Origin: Leptolinea sp964404415
GTDB taxonomy: Bacteria; Chloroflexota; Anaerolineae; Anaerolineales; Anaerolineaceae
Length of the DNA: 30,884 nucleotides
Reading direction: 5' to 3'
Assembly (NCBI GenBank): GCA_964404415.1
Contig: CAYOKC010000034.1
Location: 1-30,884 of the forward strand
In this document: positions 23,415 to 30,884 of the stretch, one piece after another
Numbering within the stretch: position 1 is the first letter of the stretch
Layout: every line of letters begins with the position of its first letter
Translations under genes and position numbers: made by a program
The notes under the pieces: model-generated
What the model saw: the letters and a program-made list of their open reading frames with translations, nothing else
Database searches by the model: none
Told to the model about the DNA's origin: nothing

Positions 23415-23930
23415 ATGCGAAAGCTTGTTTCGATTTTGGTTCTTCTATTCACGGCTTTGACGGTCACCGCGTGCTCGGCGGTCTCCAGTTCCAGCGAGCC
23501 TTTTGCCCGTGTTCCGGCCGGGATGGGTTACGCCGACGGCAAGGAAATCTATTTTTCCCATACTGAAGTTTCCGATCCGGAAGTGGGGAAGAAATTGACG
23601 GCTATGATGAACTCGCCGGTGATTGTTGTGCCGTCACTGGCAGAAATACCGGCTGACCTGACACCACCGGTATACGTGTTTGAGAATGGTACGTCAGGTA
23701 AAGGTCCTCTTGGTTTCCAGGCTGATGTTTTCAGTGATCCTGTCGGCTCAGATGGCTATTCCCCATTGAGGCGGATCACGTTTGTCAATTGGGTGAACCC
23801 TGCCGGCGCGGATGTTTTGAAATCTTCCACCGAGGTCAATGAAAAAGCACAGTCCGGTGAACTTACATTGAAAGAGACGGATATTGTGGTGAATATGCCA
23901 TTCATGTTCTGGGAGGGGGGAAAACGATAA
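23415..23930 (+). CDS. Putative exported lipoprotein at the end of the copper operon
   Basis: A 171-residue protein with a lipoprotein signal: MRKL, a hydrophobic stretch and the lipobox VTAC, giving Cys20 as the lipidated residue. The mature part contains YADGKEIYFSHTEVSD, SPVIVVPSLAEIPAD and GPLGFQADVF. I recall a similar pattern (IYFxHTEASD, GPxGFQxDVF) in an uncharacterised extracellular domain family (DUF7482-like), but this needs a search. It ends with NMPFMFWEGG. Located 22 bases after copA with AAGGA upstream and ahead of the operon terminator, it is probably cotranscribed. A role in extracytoplasmic copper handling is inference from context only. Confidence 0.75.
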   Translation: MRKLVSILVLLFTALTVTACSAVSSSSEPFARVPAGMGYADGKEIYFSHTEVSDPEVGKKLTAMMNSPVIVVPSLAEIPADLTPPVYVFENGTSGKGPLGFQADVFSDPVGSDGYSPLRRITFVNWVNPAGADVLKSSTEVNEKAQSGELTLKETDIVVNMPFMFWEGGKR

Positions 23931-23945
23931 AAAGTCATTCTTCAG

Positions 23946-23972
23946 ACGGACCTGAACGGGTCCGTTTTGTTT
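23946..23972 (+). terminator. Intrinsic terminator of the copper operon
   Basis: ACGGACC (23946-23952), a 6-base loop, GGTCCGT (23959-23965), then TTTTGTTTT. The stem is GC-rich with a U-tract, 15 bases after the lipoprotein stop. Confidence 0.88.
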
Positions 23973-24077
23973 TATAAAATTCCGACTGGAAACTTTGCGA
24001 GGACAGATAATTTGGCGACGCAATGCTTCGTATAGATAAATAGCCCTTTTTAATAAGTCTGCGAAATCAGGGCTGCA

Positions 24078-24086
24078 TGGTAAAAT
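24078..24086 (+). promoter_or_regulatory. Possible extended -10 promoter for tkt
   Basis: TG (24078-24079), one base, then TAAAAT (24081-24086) resembles an extended -10 element 34 bases before the tkt start. No good -35 hexamer is seen 17 bp upstream. A promoter is expected in this gap because a strong terminator closes the operon before it. Confidence 0.35.
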
Positions 24087-24119
24087 AATTCAAATTTAAT
24101 ACAAAAAATCGAGGTTAGC

Positions 24120-26120
24120 ATGTCGAATTCAACTACCCAGGAACGCGCGATCAACACTATCCGCTTCTTAGCCGCAGACGGTGTTCAGAAGGCAAATTCA
24201 GGTCATCCCGGTCTACCCATGGGGGCTGCCGCCATTGCCTACACTATTTGGACAAAGCACCTGCGCCACAACCCGAAAAATCCGCAGTGGTTTGACCGCG
24301 ACCGTTTTGTCCTTTCCGGCGGACATGGCTCCATGCTGTTATACAGCCTGCTGCACCTGACCGGTTACAACCTTCCCCTGGATCAATTGAAACAGTTCCG
24401 CCAGTGGGGCTCCATCACTCCCGGGCATCCGGAAGTTGGTATGACCCCCGGTATTGAAGCGACCACCGGCCCCCTGGGGCAGGGAATCTGCAACGGTATC
24501 GGCATGGCGGTTGCTGAAGCGCACCTGGGCGCTGAATTCAACAAACCCGGACACAACATCATCGACCACACCACCTACATCATCGCCGGTGACGGCGACC
24601 TGATGGAAGGTGTCGCCTCTGAAGCCACCAGCTTCGCCGGGCACCAGAAACTGGGCAAGGTCATCCTGTTCTATGATGACAATGGCATCACCATCGACGG
24701 CTCCACCAGCCTGGCGTTTACCGAAGACCGCGCCAAACGGTTCGAAGCGTACGGCTGGCAGGTTCTGAAAGTGGACGATGGCAACGATGTGGCCAAGATC
24801 GATAAAGCCATCAAGAAAGCCAAAAAAGATCCCCGCCCGACCATGATCATGTGCAAGACGATCATCGGGTACGGTCTGCCCACCAAACAGGGCACACACA
24901 AAGCTCATGGCGAACCGGCCGGTGAAGAAGAACTGGCTGCCGCCAAAGCAAAACTTGGCTGGCCGAATGAATCCTTCTACATCCCTGAAGACGCGGCCAA
25001 AGAATTCAAAAAATGCGTTTCCCGCGGCAAGAAAATGGAAGCCGACTGGAATAAGCGCTTTGAGGCGTACAAGGCGGAATTCCCCGCGGAAGCCGCTGAA
25101 CTCAAACGCCGTATTTCCGGCGAATTGCCCAAAGACTGGGAGAAAGCCCTGCCGGTCTTTGAAACCGACGCCAAAGGTATGGGCAGCCGCGTAGCTTCCG
25201 GCAAAGTGATCAACGCACTGACCGCAGCCATTCCTGAATTAATCGGCGGTTCTGCTGACCTCGCTCCCAGCAATAACACCTGGATCACCGGCAGCCCGGC
25301 CTTCCAGGAAGACCACCGCGAAGGCAAAAACTTCCACTTTGGTGTGCGCGAACACGGCATGGCGGCCATTGTCAATGGTATGGCACTGCACGGCGGCATC
25401 CGCCCGTACGGCGCCACCTTCCTTGTATTCGCTGACTACTGCCGCGGCGCCATGCGCGTCGGCGCGTTGTCACACCTTCCCACAGTTTGGATCCTCACCC
25501 ACGATAGCATCGGCCTTGGGGAAGACGGCCCGACGCATCAGCCGGTGGAAACTGTGGCTTCTCTGCGCATCATCCCCAATATGATCACCATCCGTCCCGC
25601 GGACGCCAATGAAGTGGCGGAAGCCTGGCGCGTGGCTCTGACCAACAAGAAACGCCCCACATCCCTGGCATTAAGCCGCCAGAACCTGCCCACTATGGAC
25701 CGCACCGAAGTAGCTCCTGCTGCCGGTTTGCAGAAGGGCGCCTATGTGTTGAAAGATTTCGGCGGGAAGAAACCCGAGATCATCCTGATGGCTTCCGGTT
25801 CCGAGGTTGGACTGGTGTTGAAAGCCGCTGAAAAACTGTCCGCTGAGGGCAAATCTGTGCGTGTTGTTTCCTTCCCGTCCTGGGAACTGTTCAAAGAACA
25901 ATCCGCGGAATACAAAGAATCCGTTCTGCCCGCCGGTGTTAAAAACCGTGTGGCGGTTGAAGCCGGCCTGACCTTCGGCTGGGAAAAATGGGTAGGTGAC
26001 AATGGCTTGGTGATCGGCCTCGACCATTTTGGCGCCTCTGCCCCCGGTAATGTGGTCATGGAAAAATTCGGCTTCACTGTTGACCATGTTGTGGAAGAAG
26101 CAAAGAAACTTCTCGGATAA
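24120..26120 (+). CDS. tkt: Transketolase
   Basis: Thiamine-diphosphate enzyme that moves two-carbon units between sugar phosphates in the non-oxidative pentose phosphate pathway. Its 666 residues match the full family length (about 660). It shows the N-terminal ANSGHPGLPMGAA substrate motif, the ThDP/Mg motif GDGDLMEG (157-164) with the following FYDDN, the pyrimidine-domain GVREHGMAAIVNG, SIGLGEDGPTHQPVE, and a C-terminal VEAGLTFGWEKWVG. The ATG has GAGG 5 bases upstream. It is followed by rpiB after 3 bases, so the three genes of this operon are probably cotranscribed. Confidence 0.98.
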   Translation: MSNSTTQERAINTIRFLAADGVQKANSGHPGLPMGAAAIAYTIWTKHLRHNPKNPQWFDRDRFVLSGGHGSMLLYSLLHLTGYNLPLDQLKQFRQWGSITPGHPEVGMTPGIEATTGPLGQGICNGIGMAVAEAHLGAEFNKPGHNIIDHTTYIIAGDGDLMEGVASEATSFAGHQKLGKVILFYDDNGITIDGSTSLAFTEDRAKRFEAYGWQVLKVDDGNDVAKIDKAIKKAKKDPRPTMIMCKTIIGYGLPTKQGTHKAHGEPAGEEELAAAKAKLGWPNESFYIPEDAAKEFKKCVSRGKKMEADWNKRFEAYKAEFPAEAAELKRRISGELPKDWEKALPVFETDAKGMGSRVASGKVINALTAAIPELIGGSADLAPSNNTWITGSPAFQEDHREGKNFHFGVREHGMAAIVNGMALHGGIRPYGATFLVFADYCRGAMRVGALSHLPTVWILTHDSIGLGEDGPTHQPVETVASLRIIPNMITIRPADANEVAEAWRVALTNKKRPTSLALSRQNLPTMDRTEVAPAAGLQKGAYVLKDFGGKKPEIILMASGSEVGLVLKAAEKLSAEGKSVRVVSFPSWELFKEQSAEYKESVLPAGVKNRVAVEAGLTFGWEKWVGDNGLVIGLDHFGASAPGNVVMEKFGFTVDHVVEEAKKLLG

Positions 26121-26123
26121 TTT

Positions 26124-26576
26124 ATGAACGTTGCCGTGTCCTGCGATCACGCGGGCTACCCGTATAAAGCCGCGATCATGCAGCAGATCACTGATCTGGG
26201 GCATGCGGTTATCGAGATGGGAGCCGCTTCAACGGAACCGGTGGATTACCCCGATATTGCTGAACCGGCCGCCCGTGCTATTCAGTCCGGGCGGGCCGAT
26301 CGGGCTGTCATCGTGTGCGGTTCCGGTGTAGGGGTGACTGTGGCCGCCAACAAATTCAAAGGTGTACGCGCGTGTGTCTGCCATGATGCCTATTCGGCGC
26401 ATCAGGGTGTTGAGCACGATAATCAGAATGTGCTTTGTCTGGGGGCAAGAATTGTGGGGATTGAAGTGGCCAGAGAACTGGTCTCGGCGTTTCTATCGGC
26501 GGAGTTCTCCTCACAGGAACGGCATCACCGCCGGTACGAGAAAGTTGAAATGTTAGAAAGAAGGATGTTCAAATGA
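26124..26576 (+). CDS. rpiB: Ribose-5-phosphate isomerase B
   Basis: Interconverts ribose 5-phosphate and ribulose 5-phosphate. It has 150 residues, of the RpiB/LacA-LacB family. It shows the N-terminal SCDHAGYPYK (6-15), the active-site Cys65 with the anion loop CGSGVG (65-70), His87 in CHDAYSAHQ, and EHDNQNV with His98 as the expected ring-opening base. The Cys plus His pattern fits RpiB better than the galactose-6-phosphate isomerases. Lying between transketolase and transaldolase genes it supplies pentose phosphates to both. Its stop overlaps the next start as ATGA. Confidence 0.95.
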   Translation: MNVAVSCDHAGYPYKAAIMQQITDLGHAVIEMGAASTEPVDYPDIAEPAARAIQSGRADRAVIVCGSGVGVTVAANKFKGVRACVCHDAYSAHQGVEHDNQNVLCLGARIVGIEVARELVSAFLSAEFSSQERHHRRYEKVEMLERRMFK

Positions 26577-29344
26577 GTAAATCAAGTTTGCAGCAATTGG
26601 TGGACGCCGGTCAGTCACCCTGGTTGGATAATATTGACCGCAGACAGTTGAAGGACGGCGCTCTGGCCAAAATGGTCGCCGATGGCGACATCACGGGGGT
26701 TACCTCCAATCCTACGATCTTTAATAACGCCATTGGCGGATCACGGATCTACGATGAAACCATTCAACCGATGGCTCTGGCCAACTGTGACACCGAAACC
26801 ATCTTCTTCCAGCTTGCCGTGGAAGATATTCGTAAAGCCGCTGACCTCTTCCGCCCGGTATATGACGCCACGAACGGCGCTGACGGGTACGTAAGTCTGG
26901 AAGTGAGCCCGAAACTGGCTCACAGCACCAAGAAAACCGTGGAACAGGCCAAACAGCTCTGGCAGGTTCTGGACCGCCCGAATGTGATGATCAAGATCCC
27001 GGCTACCCTGCAGGGTCTGCCGGCCATCACTGCCGTGATCGCTGAAGGCATTAACGTCAATGTGACGTTGATCTTCTCACCTGACCGCTATGTGGCCGTT
27101 TGCGAAGCCTACATGCGCGGCCTGGAGAAACGCCTGAAAGCCAAGAAACCGGTTGACCATGTGGCTTCTGTGGCTTCATTCTTTGTCTCCCGTATTGACA
27201 GCAAAGTGGACGCCCGCCTGAAAGCCATGGCGGATGGCGGTGACCAGAAGGCCAAAGGCTTGATGGGTAAGGCCGCCGTCTCCACCTGCAAACATGTGTA
27301 CGAGATCTTCGAAACCACATTCGCCTCCGACCGCTTCAAAAAACTGGAAGCCAAGGGCGCCCGTATCCAACGGCCGCTGTGGGCTTCTACCAGCACAAAA
27401 AACCCGAGCTATCGTGACGTGATCTATGTGGAAGAACTGATCGCCGATAACACCGTCAACACCATGCCGCCGGCTACCGTCAAGGCGTTCAAAGACCATG
27501 GGCAGTTGACTGCCCGCGCGACCAACGGCCGGATGGAAGCATCCAAAGCGCTGGCTGATCTGGCCGGTATTGGAATTGACATGAACGAAGTCTCCGCGCA
27601 GTTGGAAGAAGAAGGCGTTAAATCGTTCATTGCCGCGTACAAGGAATTACTGCGCACCATCGACAAACGCTCCAAAGAATTCCGCAAAGAGGTGGGTGTT
27701 CTTTCCGCCCCATACGCGAAAGCTCTGGCTGACCTGAAGGATAAAGATTTTGTCACCCGCATGGAAGCCAAAGATGCTGACCTGTGGACAAAGGACGCTG
27801 AAGGACAAAAAGAGATCAAGATCCGCCTCGGTTGGCTGAACGCTCCCGAAAAAGGCGCCGCCATTGTTGAAGAAGTCAAACCCATACTGGAAGAGGTTAA
27901 AGCCGAAGGCATGAGCCGCATCCTGCTGCTGGGAATGGGCGGTTCTTCACTGGGTGTGGAGACCATGTCCATGATCCTGGGCGCGCAAGAAGCCGGGATG
28001 GAATTGAAGATCCTGGATATGACCGGTCCCGATAATGTGCTGGCCCTGTCACACTGGGCTTCATTGAAGAAAACCCTGTTCATCGTCGGTTCAAAATCCG
28101 GCGGTACCAGCGAAAGCAATGCCTTCATGGATTATTTCTGGGAAAAAGCCCAGAAAACGTTGGGGAAGAAGGCCGGGAAGCACTTCATCGCCATTACCGA
28201 TCCTGGCACCAGCCTGGGCAAAGTGGCCGAAGAACGAGGTTTCCGCAAGATCCTGCTTAGCGACCCCGAAGTGGGCGGCCGCTACTCCGCGTTGACCATG
28301 TTTGGTCTGGCTCCCGCCACCCTGATGGGTCACGATATGGCCAAACTGTTGGCGTCTGCCAATGAGGCAGCCGCGCTTTGCTCTTCTGTCACCCCGATCG
28401 AACGCAACCCGGGTGTCATGCTGGGTGTGTTCATGGGCGAAGGCGCGTTGAAGGGTAAAGACAAAGTCACGTTGATTGCCGACCCCGAACTGGCCGCCTT
28501 TGGCCCGTGGGTTGAGCAGTTGATCGCTGAAAGCTCCGGCAAGAACGGAAAAGGCATCGTTCCCGTGGATGGTGAACCCAAATTGGGCTTCTATTCCACC
28601 GACCGTGTATTTGTCTACCTGCGGTTGAATGGTAAGATGGACCGTGTCGCCGCGAAAGTCCGCCGGGCAGGTCACCCGCTGCTGGTTCTTCCCTGGGATT
28701 CAGGGTATGACCTGGGCGGGGCCTTTGTCCAGTGGGAAGTGGCTACAGCGGTTGCCTGTGGACTGATCGGCGTCAACCCGTTTGACCAGCCGGACGTGCA
28801 GGACAGCAAAATCCGCACCAAACAACTTACCGAAGCCTACCTGAAAGACGGCCAATTAAAACAGCAGGCGCCCATCTGGGAGAACGCTGACGCGGCTGTT
28901 TATGGTGATAAATTGGACGGACTGGATGCCAAAGCCAGCCTTAGTGAACTGGTCGCGCTGTTCTTGAAACAGGTTAAAGTGGGCGATTATGTGGGTATCA
29001 ATGCCTACGTTCCGCGCAATGATAAAACTTTGAAAGAACTGACTGCCTTCCGCGGCGCGATCACAAAGAAAACTGTTTCTGCCACCACACTGGGTTATGG
29101 TCCGCGCTTTCAGCACTCTACCGGCCAGCTCCACAAGGGCGGCGCGAACAACGGTGTATTCATTGAGATCACCGCGGAACCCAATGCTGATGCCGATATC
29201 CCCGGTTGGAAGATGCCGTTCAGCGTACTAGAAGCCGCGCAGGCTCAGGGTGACTTCGAAACCCTGCAGGCCCGCAAACGCCGCGCCATCCGCATTCATT
29301 TCAAGAAACCGTTTGGCAAAGGCATGCTGCCTGAGATCAACTGA
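26573..29344 (+). CDS. Bifunctional transaldolase / glucose-6-phosphate isomerase
   Basis: A 923-residue fusion. Residues 1 to about 370 are transaldolase: LKDGALAKMVADGDITGVTSNPTIF-type start, the Schiff-base Lys141 in VMIKIPAT, and later SVASFFVSRID. Residues from about 390 to the end are glucose-6-phosphate isomerase: GMGGSSLG (454-461), SKSGGTSES (507-515), GGRYSALTMFG and the C-terminal AQAQGDFETL. It links the pentose phosphate pathway to upper glycolysis by interconverting erythrose-4-P, fructose-6-P and glucose-6-P. Such Tal-Pgi fusions are known in Chloroflexota and some other bacteria. AAGGA lies upstream of the ATG, which overlaps the rpiB stop by 4 bases. Confidence 0.95.
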   Translation: MSKSSLQQLVDAGQSPWLDNIDRRQLKDGALAKMVADGDITGVTSNPTIFNNAIGGSRIYDETIQPMALANCDTETIFFQLAVEDIRKAADLFRPVYDATNGADGYVSLEVSPKLAHSTKKTVEQAKQLWQVLDRPNVMIKIPATLQGLPAITAVIAEGINVNVTLIFSPDRYVAVCEAYMRGLEKRLKAKKPVDHVASVASFFVSRIDSKVDARLKAMADGGDQKAKGLMGKAAVSTCKHVYEIFETTFASDRFKKLEAKGARIQRPLWASTSTKNPSYRDVIYVEELIADNTVNTMPPATVKAFKDHGQLTARATNGRMEASKALADLAGIGIDMNEVSAQLEEEGVKSFIAAYKELLRTIDKRSKEFRKEVGVLSAPYAKALADLKDKDFVTRMEAKDADLWTKDAEGQKEIKIRLGWLNAPEKGAAIVEEVKPILEEVKAEGMSRILLLGMGGSSLGVETMSMILGAQEAGMELKILDMTGPDNVLALSHWASLKKTLFIVGSKSGGTSESNAFMDYFWEKAQKTLGKKAGKHFIAITDPGTSLGKVAEERGFRKILLSDPEVGGRYSALTMFGLAPATLMGHDMAKLLASANEAAALCSSVTPIERNPGVMLGVFMGEGALKGKDKVTLIADPELAAFGPWVEQLIAESSGKNGKGIVPVDGEPKLGFYSTDRVFVYLRLNGKMDRVAAKVRRAGHPLLVLPWDSGYDLGGAFVQWEVATAVACGLIGVNPFDQPDVQDSKIRTKQLTEAYLKDGQLKQQAPIWENADAAVYGDKLDGLDAKASLSELVALFLKQVKVGDYVGINAYVPRNDKTLKELTAFRGAITKKTVSATTLGYGPRFQHSTGQLHKGGANNGVFIEITAEPNADADIPGWKMPFSVLEAAQAQGDFETLQARKRRAIRIHFKKPFGKGMLPEIN

Positions 29345-29360
29345 TTTATATAGGAACATT

Positions 29361-29393
29361 GAGACTGCCCCGGAAATGGGGCAGTCTCTTTTT
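29361..29393 (+). terminator. Strong intrinsic terminator of the tkt-rpiB-tal/pgi operon
   Basis: GAGACTGCCCC (29361-29371), a 6-base loop, then GGGGCAGTCTC (29378-29388) and five T. It is a perfect 11-bp stem, 17 bases after the stop codon. Confidence 0.95.
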
Positions 29394-29416
29394 CAACGGG
29401 TGGATTAGAGAGAAGA

Positions 29417-29438
29417 AACGGGTTCAACTGAACCCGTT
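29417..29438 (-). terminator. Hairpin at the 3' end of the M23 gene
   Basis: AACGGGTTC (29417-29425) and GAACCCGTT (29430-29438) form a 9-bp stem with a 4-base loop between two convergent genes. On the minus strand a pyrimidine-rich tract (TTCTTCTCT after the stem) follows, so it most likely ends the M23 transcript, though the U-tract is imperfect. Confidence 0.6.
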
Positions 29439-29469
29439 ATGATTAGATTTATCGAATTTTTATGAGAGA

Positions 29470-30750
29470 TTATTCAGGGGCGGGAGAAAAACCATTATGC
29501 TCTTCGGGTAACCCGGTGGTAAATCCTTCTTTCCCTTTGAACCTGAAGTAGGAAACGGCTCCTGCCGTTATGGATATGTTGTGGCGGTAGGTGATGTCTT
29601 CATGCTTGATCTCAATAATATAGTTCCCTTCGGGAAGGTCGCTGAGAACCACATTTTCCTGATAAAAAGGATCACTGCGCACGTATTTATCACCGTACGT
29701 GCGTACGATCCAGGTCTGTTTCTTATCAGCCCGCATAACAACGACGTCTTGCGATGTGTAGAACGAACCGGAGGTGTTCATCACCCGGCCGGCCAGAACA
29801 CCCCATCCCTGCGGTGGGGCCAGCCATAATTCCGGATTGAGAGTGGAATTGAACATGTTTTGCTTCCAGCGCACCTCAAAATGGAGATGCGGGCCGGTTG
29901 TCGCGCCTGTCTGCCCTACAATGCCCAGAATGTCACCTGTGTTGACCATCTGATTGGGCTGCACATAGACTTCATTCATATGCGCGTAAATGGAATACAG
30001 TTTTTCCCCATCGAAACCAAACTCATGTTGAAGTGTGACGGCCAGTCCGTATGGATCTTTTGAGTCAAATTTTCCCGCGTACACACCATATCCCGCCCAG
30101 AGGACTCGCCCGGGGGCTGACGCGCGAACCGGAGTTCCCAATGGCGCGTCTATATCTATGCCGGTATGCACCACACCTTCCCAGGCGGGAGTGGTGCCGC
30201 CGTACCTGTAGTTCCACAACGGCCAGTTGACCACATTAGCCGCGATCGGACGCGCGAAGTAAAAATGATCATGCGAACTCAGCGCCCACGGTATTGGGTA
30301 GAGCGGCGGACGCCAATCGGGAGCCTCTTCCGGGATGGATGTGGGGAAAGCGATTTCGAGCAACTGGGTTTCCGGCATTGGCGCCACTGTGGCCAGGTTC
30401 ATGGTAGGGGTAAAATCTGGAGTCGCGGTAGATGTTGGAAGAGAATCAGGGGTTTCTGATGGTGCGGCGGCTGCCGCGGGAGGTTCAATGGTGGGAGCGG
30501 TTGGGATTTCCTGTGTACTGGTGGCCGAAGGTTCAATCACCGCTACAACTTCTTGAGGAAGTTCGGTTGCCTGGGGTAATAATTGTGACATGTCGCTGGT
30601 TGGAATCGGGGGCAGAATCGTGGCGGTTACAGGCGCTGACTGCCCGGCCTGGACTTCAGGAATGGTGACATACGAAGAACAGGCGCTGATCAACATGGCA
30701 ACTGATATGCCTGAGAGAATAACCCATGGGAGATTGCGGCTGTTACTCAT
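29470..30750 (-). CDS. M23 (LytM-type) peptidase lipoprotein
   Basis: Exported zinc peptidase, probably cutting or regulating peptidoglycan cross-bridges. I use the ATG at 30748-30750, which overlaps the upstream stop (ATGAGTAA). A TTG at 30765 is in frame but has no ribosome binding site either. The protein then has 426 residues: a lipobox LISAC (Cys24), a Pro/Thr/Ser-rich linker to about residue 130, the M23 domain (about 185-310) with HTGID (His195, Asp199), YAHM (His257) and HLHFE (His288, His290), and a C-terminal beta-rich region with YGDKYVRSDPFYQE that looks like a carboxypeptidase-regulatory-type fold. All zinc and catalytic residues are present, so it should be active rather than an EnvC-like pseudo-enzyme. 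Confidence 0.92.
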   Translation of the reverse strand: MSNSRNLPWVILSGISVAMLISACSSYVTIPEVQAGQSAPVTATILPPIPTSDMSQLLPQATELPQEVVAVIEPSATSTQEIPTAPTIEPPAAAAAPSETPDSLPTSTATPDFTPTMNLATVAPMPETQLLEIAFPTSIPEEAPDWRPPLYPIPWALSSHDHFYFARPIAANVVNWPLWNYRYGGTTPAWEGVVHTGIDIDAPLGTPVRASAPGRVLWAGYGVYAGKFDSKDPYGLAVTLQHEFGFDGEKLYSIYAHMNEVYVQPNQMVNTGDILGIVGQTGATTGPHLHFEVRWKQNMFNSTLNPELWLAPPQGWGVLAGRVMNTSGSFYTSQDVVVMRADKKQTWIVRTYGDKYVRSDPFYQENVVLSDLPEGNYIIEIKHEDITYRHNISITAGAVSYFRFKGKEGFTTGLPEEHNGFSPAPE

Positions 30751-30884
30751 TGTTGCCGGTTTCAATTGGTCTACTGGTAACGGGAGTCGGGGTTGGATTC
30801 TCTACTTCGGGGGCTGGTTTCTCTGCTTCGACGGCAGATTCCTGATTTTCTACCTGGGGGTTCGGGAAAGATGTTGATGTGGGG
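30743..30884 (-). CDS. C-terminal end of an unidentified Pro/Glu-rich protein, start beyond window
   Basis: On the minus strand one frame is open from the right edge to a TAA at 30743-30745, giving 46 residues of low complexity (VENQESAVEAEKPAPEVENPTPTPVTS). The composition resembles the linker of the neighbouring lipoprotein and of other extracellular proteins. The stop overlaps the M23 start by 8 bases, which supports a real coupled gene. No domain is visible, so function cannot be told. Confidence 0.55.
   Translation of the reverse strand, partial: PTSTSFPNPQVENQESAVEAEKPAPEVENPTPTPVTSRPIETGNNE

Noticed and set aside
24339..24908. Minus-strand open frame of 189 codons opposite transketolase
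   Set aside because: It is a shadow of tkt; the reading has no family likeness and no start signal.
25671..26204. Minus-strand open frame of 177 codons across the tkt-rpiB junction
   Set aside because: It is antisense to two solid genes and has no promoter or ribosome binding site.
27424..28128. Minus-strand open frame of 234 codons inside the tal-pgi fusion
   Set aside because: It is antisense to well-conserved coding sequence with no domain pattern.
1..30884. Search for CRISPR arrays, tRNA or rRNA genes, insertion sequences, phage genes, riboswitches
   Set aside because: No spaced direct repeats, RNA gene signatures, transposase or integrase motifs were seen; gaps between genes are all under 200 bases and are explained by promoters and terminators.

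Overview
The window (about 31 kb, no mobile element, CRISPR array or RNA gene seen) looks like chromosomal sequence from a Chloroflexota bacterium, most likely class Anaerolineae. This is inferred from protein content and layout: a dcw cluster of the style mraZ-rsmH-ftsL-ftsI-murF-mraY-murD-ftsW-murG-(CvpA-like)-murC-murB-ddl-ftsQ-ftsA-ftsZ, a bifunctional transaldolase/glucose-6-phosphate isomerase, and proline/threonine-rich surface lipoproteins. No marker gene here proves the assignment.

Region 1 (about 1-17700, minus strand) is one long division and cell-wall operon, read from mraZ at the right to ftsZ at the left edge, where ftsZ is cut off. A clear promoter (TTGAAA, 17 bp, TACAAT) precedes mraZ. 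It is overlaid by four or five TGGG-type repeats at 10-11 bp spacing, the layout expected of the binding site of MraZ, so the operon is probably autoregulated. Genes are packed tightly, with six 4-base stop/start overlaps, an 80-base overlap of ftsW and murG, and a 34-base overlap of murD and ftsW. The operon makes the UDP-MurNAc-peptide (MurB, C, D, F, Ddl), the lipid intermediates (MraY, MurG) and the septal synthase and divisome (FtsW, FtsI, FtsL-like, FtsQ, FtsA, FtsZ). murE is absent from its usual place between ftsI and murF. FtsQ carries a cytoplasmic N-terminal extension of about 280 residues.

Region 2 (17770-20266) holds two plus-strand genes, a half-size EamA-type membrane protein and a prolyl-tRNA-editing (PrdX/ProXp-ala-like) protein. 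They meet head-on with a minus-strand pair, an HDOD-domain protein followed by a SAM-dependent methyltransferase, which has its own promoter.

Region 3 (20389-23972, plus) is a copper-response operon: promoter with a CsoR-type operator, csoR, copZ, copA, and a small lipoprotein of unknown function, closed by a good intrinsic terminator. CsoR would release the operator on binding Cu(I), CopZ would carry Cu(I), and CopA would export it.

Region 4 (24120-29393, plus) is a carbon-metabolism operon: transketolase, ribose-5-phosphate isomerase B and a transaldolase-glucose-6-phosphate isomerase fusion. Together these cover most of the non-oxidative pentose phosphate pathway. It ends in a strong terminator, next to a second hairpin that serves the convergent gene.

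Region 5 (29470-30884, minus) holds an M23 (LytM-type) peptidase lipoprotein, preceded by the tail of another Pro/Glu-rich protein that runs off the right edge. I found no wholly new system. The most interesting points are the MraZ-box promoter, the extended FtsQ, the missing murE, the altered MurG G-loop and the lipoprotein in the copper operon.
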